IMG/VR virus record: IMGVR_UViG_3300047552_000880
Coordinates: 61,893-125,892 of that record
Length of the DNA: 64,000 bases
Strand: one strand, 5' to 3'
DNA from: a virus
A model generated the notes under the pieces. The model worked only from the letters and a program-made list of their open reading frames with translations. It had not been told where the DNA came from and did not search any database. A program made the position numbers and the translations under genes. Each line of letters opens with the position of its first letter. The first letter of the stretch is position 1. This document shows positions 58,449-64,000 of the stretch, piece after piece.

Positions 58449-59257
58449 CTGGATTAAACGACTTCGCTGAACTGATTCGCAAGGCGAACGAAGAAAAAAG
58501 ACTCAGAGAAGCGGCTGAGATAGAAAGAAAGAAGACAGAGGTTGCTCCACTTCTGTCAGAACTTTTCGGTGCAGTTGCGAAAGCAAAGGAAGAAAAACAA
58601 GAGATTGCTCTGACAGAGGCTCCTTTATTGGATGAACTCCGAACTGCTCTTGCTGATCCAGAGTCGATTAAGCTAAAGAAGGAAGAAACTAAACAGCAGA
58701 TTGTTGCGCTGGTTCAGCAAGTCGAAGAAAAGGCTAACTCAATTTCAGAGATTGATATTGACAAAAAGCTGTCTGAACTCGATGAAAAGTTTCTTTCTCT
58801 GTATAAGAAGCTATCCAATGAGTTTGAAGTGCTCAAGAAGGTGCTTAATAGCGTTTCTAAGCCGACTTCTACAACCCCGATGTGGGGTAGTACCTCTGGT
58901 AGCGGAGAAGTCCGTATAACGCGAATGGATGACTTTCAGAACGAGAATCTTGTTAATGGCGCTGCATTGGTGTGGGACTCGGTTCTCAAGAAATTTAAAC
59001 CTGTTGTGTTAAATACGACAGGACAAACACAACAAATTACAGACGAAGAAATGCCATTCTCGAAACGAGTAGACTTTATTACTGATGACGTTCTTTATCG
59101 CGGAGAGGCAGTTGTTGGTGCATCGGAATCTGCGCCTTTGTGGAGAATACGACAGATCACCATTGGTGCCGACAATGACGTAACAGAACTGTGGGCATCT
59201 GGTAGTTCTGACTACAATAAAGTGTGGGCAAATCGAGCGAATTATACTTACTCATAA
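58445..59257 (+). CDS. Coiled-coil structural protein with fibre-type C-terminus
   Basis: 270 residues from a GTG that overlaps the previous stop (GTGA). Residues 1-135 are Glu/Lys/Leu-rich and helical with likely coiled coil. A Ser/Thr/Pro/Gly-rich linker (142-158) follows. The C-terminal domain has ALVWDSVLKKFKPVVL and a last 40 residues of the type WRIRQITIGADNDVTELWAS, which I recall from phage structural and tail-fibre proteins. Probably a trimeric virion appendage. Confidence 0.68.
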   Translation: MTGLNDFAELIRKANEEKRLREAAEIERKKTEVAPLLSELFGAVAKAKEEKQEIALTEAPLLDELRTALADPESIKLKKEETKQQIVALVQQVEEKANSISEIDIDKKLSELDEKFLSLYKKLSNEFEVLKKVLNSVSKPTSTTPMWGSTSGSGEVRITRMDDFQNENLVNGAALVWDSVLKKFKPVVLNTTGQTQQITDEEMPFSKRVDFITDDVLYRGEAVVGASESAPLWRIRQITIGADNDVTELWASGSSDYNKVWANRANYTYS

Positions 59258-59258
59258 A

Positions 59259-59549
59259 ATGATCAAATTAGATTCAAACGTCATCATTTTTCACAAGAAG
59301 GGTATTCTTTTTGAGAAATGGGAATTGACACCACAAACTTGCATAGAACTGGAGTCTCTGTTTAAGCAAATGAACAGTCGCAAAAGACCTGCCGGAGAAT
59401 ATACAATTTTCAACGGTGAAACAAAAATCATCTTTAACTCGATCACAAAGGCAGTTAATGTCTATATCTCGGGTCAACCAACTATTATGTTGAACAAAGC
59501 AGACACAGCAACTATTCGACGCCTCATGAAAGAAATTAAAAATGTCTAA
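59259..59549 (+). CDS. Hypothetical small protein in the fibre region
   Basis: 96 residues, one base after the previous stop and overlapping the next gene by 8. Mixed alpha/beta with a basic middle (KQMNSRKRPAGEYTIFNGET). No family recognised; likely a virion or assembly factor by location. Confidence 0.55.
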   Translation: MIKLDSNVIIFHKKGILFEKWELTPQTCIELESLFKQMNSRKRPAGEYTIFNGETKIIFNSITKAVNVYISGQPTIMLNKADTATIRRLMKEIKNV

Positions 59550-60081
59550 TCTTACTTACTACGCTCTGTTTGAAAATGGTTCTCCTGTTTCGTTGACAGT
59601 CATTGTTGCGGGTCAAGCTGCTCCCATTGGTTATACCGAAATTTCATATGCTGATTACGAGAATTATCAAAATGACATGGGCAATCTTGATGCCCTTCGT
59701 CTTTCTTGTCTAGATCAGATTGATGCGCATGCAGGCGATGTTCGTATGGATTTCATAACCTCGGTTCCGGGACAAGAGTCTACCTATCTGATGAAGGCAC
59801 AGGAAGCACGAGAAGTTAAGGCAGCGGGTTATGTTGCTGATATGCTGCTATATCCGTTGATTGCAGCAGAGATTGCGGCGCAGAATAACGCTTCTATTCA
59901 AGCGGTTGTTGATGACATTTTGACTACCGAGAATCAATGGCGTCAACTTGCGGCGATCATTGAAAAGGAACGCAGGTTGGGTAAAATTGCAGTTAAAACA
60001 TCTACCACAACGGTTGACATTCTTTTAGCAAAAAATGCTGCTCTTGGTGCATTGGAATCTATTCGCGCTACTTACAAATAA
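59542..60081 (+). CDS. Tail-fibre-assembly-like protein
   Basis: 179 residues. The N-terminal 50 residues (LTYYALFENGSPVSLTVIVA, then GYTEISYADYENYQ) look like a short beta domain; the C-terminal 120 are helical, with HAGDVRMDFITSVPGQESTY and LMKAQEAREVKAAGYVADML. This layout resembles fibre-assembly or fibre-attachment proteins of other phages. It precedes the giant fibre-type gene by 9 bases. Confidence 0.6.
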   Translation: MSNLTYYALFENGSPVSLTVIVAGQAAPIGYTEISYADYENYQNDMGNLDALRLSCLDQIDAHAGDVRMDFITSVPGQESTYLMKAQEAREVKAAGYVADMLLYPLIAAEIAAQNNASIQAVVDDILTTENQWRQLAAIIEKERRLGKIAVKTSTTTVDILLAKNAALGALESIRATYK

Positions 60082-60090
60082 GGCAATTAA

Positions 60091-63000
60091 ATGGCAGCAA
60101 TTACCGTTGACTCAAATGCTAACTACGATCTTTGCTCTGGTCAAACGACTGGCGCAACGATGGATACTATTACAGTTAACAACGGTCAATTGTTGGTTAA
60201 CACTGATACCAAATTTTGTGCTGGTCATACTACAACAGCCACAGCTTCTAATGGTTCGCTTGATAACGTCACCGTTGCGGCAACCGCAATTGGCGGAGAA
60301 CTGAAACTTGACGGAACAAACGTCAAGATTATTCCCTATAATGGAGGATCAGGAACTGCTCCGACACAGATAGCTACTGCACTTGTTCCTACTGCCGCAA
60401 CATGGTCAGCGGGTCTGGTGACATTAACATTCGCGGCAGCACATGGTTATCTTGCGGGTGATAGAATCGGTGTCGGTTCGATTAAAGGGCTTGATGAACT
60501 GAACGGTTACTGTGGTGTTTTCACGATCAACACAGTACCAACAACGACCACGCTTACCTATGCCGTTGCCGAGAACCCCGGCACATCAACAATTACTAAC
60601 GGTAAGGTCATCAAGTATTTTACATGTAGTCAGGTACACACATATAACGTAACTGCTGCATCTTGGTCAACTAACACCATAACCTTTACTACAACCGATA
60701 CTACCTACCTCGCTGTTGGCAATAGTGTTGTGATTGCTGGTGCTGCACCTACCGGTTATAACGGTACTTATACGATTACTTCAGTTCCTACTTCGACCAC
60801 ATTTACTGTTGCTCAGGTAACGAATCCGGGTCCATGGACTTCTGGTGGAACAATTACTAAAACAGTTGTTGGAACTTATCTCGGCGCATGGAGTTCGTTT
60901 ACCGCTGGTCCAACAACAGCGACTATTGGTGCATCCGGGTATATCAAAGTCAAGGATGTTGTCAACGGTCCATATAAACCCGGCGCATTGACTATTCAGG
61001 GCGGAACAACGCCCGTTGCAAAAGCGATCACCAAAGAAACCACTGGATGGATTGAGGTTGTTGGGGCAGAACTCTCAACGACCCCTGCTACATATAGTAT
61101 CCCTCGATTGGGTAAATTTACGGTTACAGGTGAATGGTTCTATCCATTATCATTGCCATTTACTCTGACCACTGGCACAGCATGGGCAGCTAACGTCACC
61201 ACATACACCACGACCGCTGCTCATGGTCTTGCTGTTGGGTCAACTGTACAGATTGATGGCGCAACACCAACAGGTTATAATGGTACTTATACCATTGTCA
61301 GCGTACCTACTACGACCACATTTACTGTTGCTCAGACTGTCAACCCCGGTACATGGACTTCTGGTGGTGCTGGTTATGCACAGATGAAAACTAACGGTGT
61401 TGCTCAACAGACAATTCAGCTTCCTGCCTCGGGCGGTACAACTGTTGGTACAACCCCATATGCAGGGGTTTGGGTGGAAACTTCTCCGGGGTCAGGTACT
61501 TACGAATTCTATGCCAATGCCTCGAACATGACTGCAACGGCATCACTTTTCGCAACAGATCAATATAGAGGAAAAGTGTGCTACATGGGTGCTGCTGGTC
61601 TGTTGAGATTCGGTGGCGACGGTACTAACGCATGGGGATATTTGCCTCCTGCCGGTTGTGCAATTCGTTTTGGTAATGTCATTACTGTGCATGCAACAAA
61701 AGTTGTTACTAACGGAGTATCAACACAAACTGTTCCGAACGCAACACTGACTAATAGACCAAAATTCGTCACAACATCGGCTGGTGTTGTGAATATCGAT
61801 AAATGGATGACTGCATGGTATCCGATATTTCAACAGGCTTTCTCGGTCAACATTACCAACACTGGTATTTGTGACAACTTGACGATATCAGAGTGTGCGT
61901 CACCTTTTGTTCTTAATAACATCGGAACAGGTATATCGGTTATCGCGTCTTCTGCGCAATCGACTGTTCTGAACATATCCGTTTGTTTTGCTGGCGGAAC
62001 AATCAGTAACTGTTACTGGAATAAGTTTCATAACGGAACGTCTGGGCAATATAATCAGATTTTATCTGATATTCAGAACCTAACTGTCACAAATGATTTC
62101 GGACGTGTGATGACAATTACAACTGGCGGTGGCGGTACAGCAAGGAACGCCACCTCTGGTGTAATTTCTCTGACTCGCGTTGCCAATTCTACATGGAATA
62201 ATTCTACCTTCATTGGCGGTAGATGTATCACGTTTACTTGTTCTAATCTGACATTCACGAATACTCATTACGCAGACTCAACTGCCGTTGCAACGACTAC
62301 CACAACTGGTATGTATGCATACTCAGTTGAATCTAACTCATCCAACATCAAAATTGATGGGATTGATTTTAATGGATTGTTGAACGTACATCCATATGCC
62401 GGATTAGTTGCTGTTCTGAGTGCGTCATATAATGTTAAAATACGAAATATCGGATCAGTTCTGGCTCCACTTAACTTAGGATCAGCTAACGCATCCGGTG
62501 TCGTTATATCGGGTGCAGCGGGTGGTTCTTGCACCAATATTGAAGTGAAGCGAGTTTATTGTACTAACGCGAGAACAGGTGTTATTGCATCGGCAGATAA
62601 CAGTTATTCGGGTGTTGTACTTGAAAACGTGTGGGCAGGCGCTGCCTTAGCGAACACAAACATCACATTGAATACCTACTTCAAGAATATCGGCGGAACA
62701 AACTCGACTACCGGACAGACTTCTGTTTATGGTCACACTTGGCAGGATTTCTTTACTCCTGTTGGTGCAACATTGACCACAGGAACTGCATGGTCAGCAG
62801 GAACCACTACATATACCACGACAGCGGCTCATGGTTTGCTGGCAGGGGATACTGTTACTATATCAGGAGTTGTTGCAACACCGTTTAATGTCTCTGGCGG
62901 GTTTAATGGCACATATACAGTTGCCACAGTTCCTACCTCAACGACATTCACGGTTGCAATGGCATCGACTCCCGGTACATGGACTTCTGGTGGAACTACC

Positions 63001-64000
63001 AATCCGTTGAATGGTAAGATCGTTCTTCAGATGAACGAAAAGACTGCTGCAACTGATTCTCTGTACACACTCGGAAATAATGCCGATGGTTCTGGATTTA
63101 CTTCGGTTGGCACATTATTGTTGCTTAACGTTGGTGATAATATTACATGGTCAACCCCTTATAAGATTCTTGGTCATAAAGGATTCACAACAGGAACCGC
63201 GTCTGCGCTACCAACTTTCACGTCAACTAACCCAAACAACCATGACTTCTTCTATAAAATAGACAAAGGCGCTGGTTATGGTAGTACATGGAAGAATCTG
63301 AAATACACAAAGACTTCTGCATCAATAACTGCTGCATCAAAAAACATTACCATTACTACTACCGCTGCATCAGTCACAGGATCAATTGCAGGGGATGTTC
63401 TTACTGTCACGGGAGTTACATCAGGTTCATTGTATGAAGGTATGGTATTATCGGGGACAGGTATTACTGCTAACACGGTAATTCTTGCTCAGACTTCTCA
63501 GACAGCCAGTTCAACTGGTCGAACCGGTACTTATACCGTTGGTATCATGAACTTCGCTGGTGGAACCTATACTATATCGGCTTCTAGTCAGACAGTTGCA
63601 TCGACCGCTATCAGTGCCATTCAATCAACTTATGGAATTAACATCGGTGACACTGTTTTTGATGTAACGACTCCTGCCAACATGACTCTTGGAACAAAGG
63701 TCGCTTCCATTACATCAGCAACAGTTTTTGTTACTGATACCAATACGGTCACAACGGCGACTGCGCAGGTATTAGCATTTTCTGCTATACACTCGGAGAC
63801 AGGAATTGCTGCTGCAACTGGATTGTCGTTACAAATAAAGGCAGTATGCGGTGTTGCTGCAACTACCAACAGACTTACTACTATTGCGATACCAACTAAA
63901 ACGGATTCGATATACCAACAGGCGCAGTATCCTTTGGAAGTTGTTACTCTGACATTGACAGGATTACAGGCAGGATCGACTGTGTATGCATTTCAGGGAA
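60091..64000 (+). CDS. Giant modular fibre-type structural protein, 3' end off the window
   Basis: The frame opened by the ATG at 60091 (TAAGG upstream) has no stop to the window edge: at least 1303 residues. The product is Thr/Ser/Gly/Val-rich and low in charge. Four related beta modules of about 70 residues lie near 60370-60600, 60644-60850, 61160-61370 and 62770-62996, with the shared pattern AAHGL, G-x-x-V-x-I-x-G, then (F/Y)NGTYT(I/V), then VPT(S/T)TTFTVA and NPGTWTSGG. This points to a virion-surface fibre, tailspike or adhesin. No chaperone or depolymerase motif is seen in the visible part. Confidence 0.75.
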   Translation, partial: MAAITVDSNANYDLCSGQTTGATMDTITVNNGQLLVNTDTKFCAGHTTTATASNGSLDNVTVAATAIGGELKLDGTNVKIIPYNGGSGTAPTQIATALVPTAATWSAGLVTLTFAAAHGYLAGDRIGVGSIKGLDELNGYCGVFTINTVPTTTTLTYAVAENPGTSTITNGKVIKYFTCSQVHTYNVTAASWSTNTITFTTTDTTYLAVGNSVVIAGAAPTGYNGTYTITSVPTSTTFTVAQVTNPGPWTSGGTITKTVVGTYLGAWSSFTAGPTTATIGASGYIKVKDVVNGPYKPGALTIQGGTTPVAKAITKETTGWIEVVGAELSTTPATYSIPRLGKFTVTGEWFYPLSLPFTLTTGTAWAANVTTYTTTAAHGLAVGSTVQIDGATPTGYNGTYTIVSVPTTTTFTVAQTVNPGTWTSGGAGYAQMKTNGVAQQTIQLPASGGTTVGTTPYAGVWVETSPGSGTYEFYANASNMTATASLFATDQYRGKVCYMGAAGLLRFGGDGTNAWGYLPPAGCAIRFGNVITVHATKVVTNGVSTQTVPNATLTNRPKFVTTSAGVVNIDKWMTAWYPIFQQAFSVNITNTGICDNLTISECASPFVLNNIGTGISVIASSAQSTVLNISVCFAGGTISNCYWNKFHNGTSGQYNQILSDIQNLTVTNDFGRVMTITTGGGGTARNATSGVISLTRVANSTWNNSTFIGGRCITFTCSNLTFTNTHYADSTAVATTTTTGMYAYSVESNSSNIKIDGIDFNGLLNVHPYAGLVAVLSASYNVKIRNIGSVLAPLNLGSANASGVVISGAAGGSCTNIEVKRVYCTNARTGVIASADNSYSGVVLENVWAGAALANTNITLNTYFKNIGGTNSTTGQTSVYGHTWQDFFTPVGATLTTGTAWSAGTTTYTTTAAHGLLAGDTVTISGVVATPFNVSGGFNGTYTVATVPTSTTFTVAMASTPGTWTSGGTTNPLNGKIVLQMNEKTAATDSLYTLGNNADGSGFTSVGTLLLLNVGDNITWSTPYKILGHKGFTTGTASALPTFTSTNPNNHDFFYKIDKGAGYGSTWKNLKYTKTSASITAASKNITITTTAASVTGSIAGDVLTVTGVTSGSLYEGMVLSGTGITANTVILAQTSQTASSTGRTGTYTVGIMNFAGGTYTISASSQTVASTAISAIQSTYGINIGDTVFDVTTPANMTLGTKVASITSATVFVTDTNTVTTATAQVLAFSAIHSETGIAAATGLSLQIKAVCGVAATTNRLTTIAIPTKTDSIYQQAQYPLEVVTLTLTGLQAGSTVYAFQG

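Noticed and set aside
62631-62888. Separate small gene inside the fibre-type region
   Set aside because: It lies in another frame of the long continuous coding sequence and has no ribosome-binding site.

Overview
This window is about 64 kb of the genome of a lytic T4-like myovirus (class Caudoviricetes). The evidence is the near-complete T4 virion module (13, 14, 15, 16, 18, 19, 20, 21, 22, 23) and the T4 replication/recombination core in the usual order (uvsY, uvsW, 61; 32; 45-44-62-regA-43-uvsX-41). Sequence divergence, a short capsid protein, and accessory genes such as ThyX, PhoH, Hsp20, an NTP pyrophosphohydrolase and a ClpP-like protease place it with the distant aquatic T4 relatives rather than with coliphage T4 itself. 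The host cannot be read from the sequence.

Layout. 0-9 kb: end of a large low-complexity structural protein, then neck gene 13, a cassette of small membrane proteins (holin candidates) and a GH24-type lysozyme, then neck and tail-terminator genes 14 and 15 and small terminase 16. 9-14.3 kb: uncharacterised late genes including a Dps-like ferritin; large terminase 17 is not here. 14.3-23.1 kb: sheath, tube, portal, prohead protease (split by an intein), scaffold, major capsid protein. 23.1-26.4 kb: a bidirectional terminator, a leftward EDxHD homing endonuclease, two small rightward genes, and about 0.9 kb without genes that looks like a large leftward structured RNA with its own promoter. 26.4-34.7 kb: uvsY, uvsW, primase, nrdA (intein), a frameshifted HNH endonuclease, nrdB. 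34.7-39.1 kb: small early genes behind five near-identical promoters, including an RNA ligase and a kinase-only polynucleotide kinase. 39.1-49.3 kb: gene 32, thyX, phoH, a metallophosphoesterase, a ClpP-like protease, a DinG/XPD-like helicase, a DEDD exonuclease and an NTP pyrophosphohydrolase. 49.3-58 kb: two tRNA genes around the clamp gene, clamp loader, regA, hsp20, a DsbA-like gene, polymerase, recombinase, helicase. 58-64 kb: papain-like, coiled-coil, fibre-assembly-like genes and a giant modular fibre-type protein that runs off the window.

How it fits together. Clamp, loader, polymerase, primase, helicase, SSB and UvsX/Y/W form a recombination-dependent replisome; RNR, ThyX and the pyrophosphohydrolase adjust the nucleotide pool; RnlA plus the kinase suggests tRNA or RNA repair. 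Expression control is visible as sigma70-type early promoters (some apparently leaderless), an ATAAATAAT late-promoter motif before 18, 22 and 23, a pseudoknot before gene 32, and an operator-like hairpin before gene 43.

Most unusual content: the leftward structured RNA candidate at about 25.5-26.4 kb; two inteins placed exactly at catalytic residues of gp21 and NrdA; a gp32 that has lost its zinc ligands; a Dps gene in the late cluster; and leaderless promoters with identical geometry.
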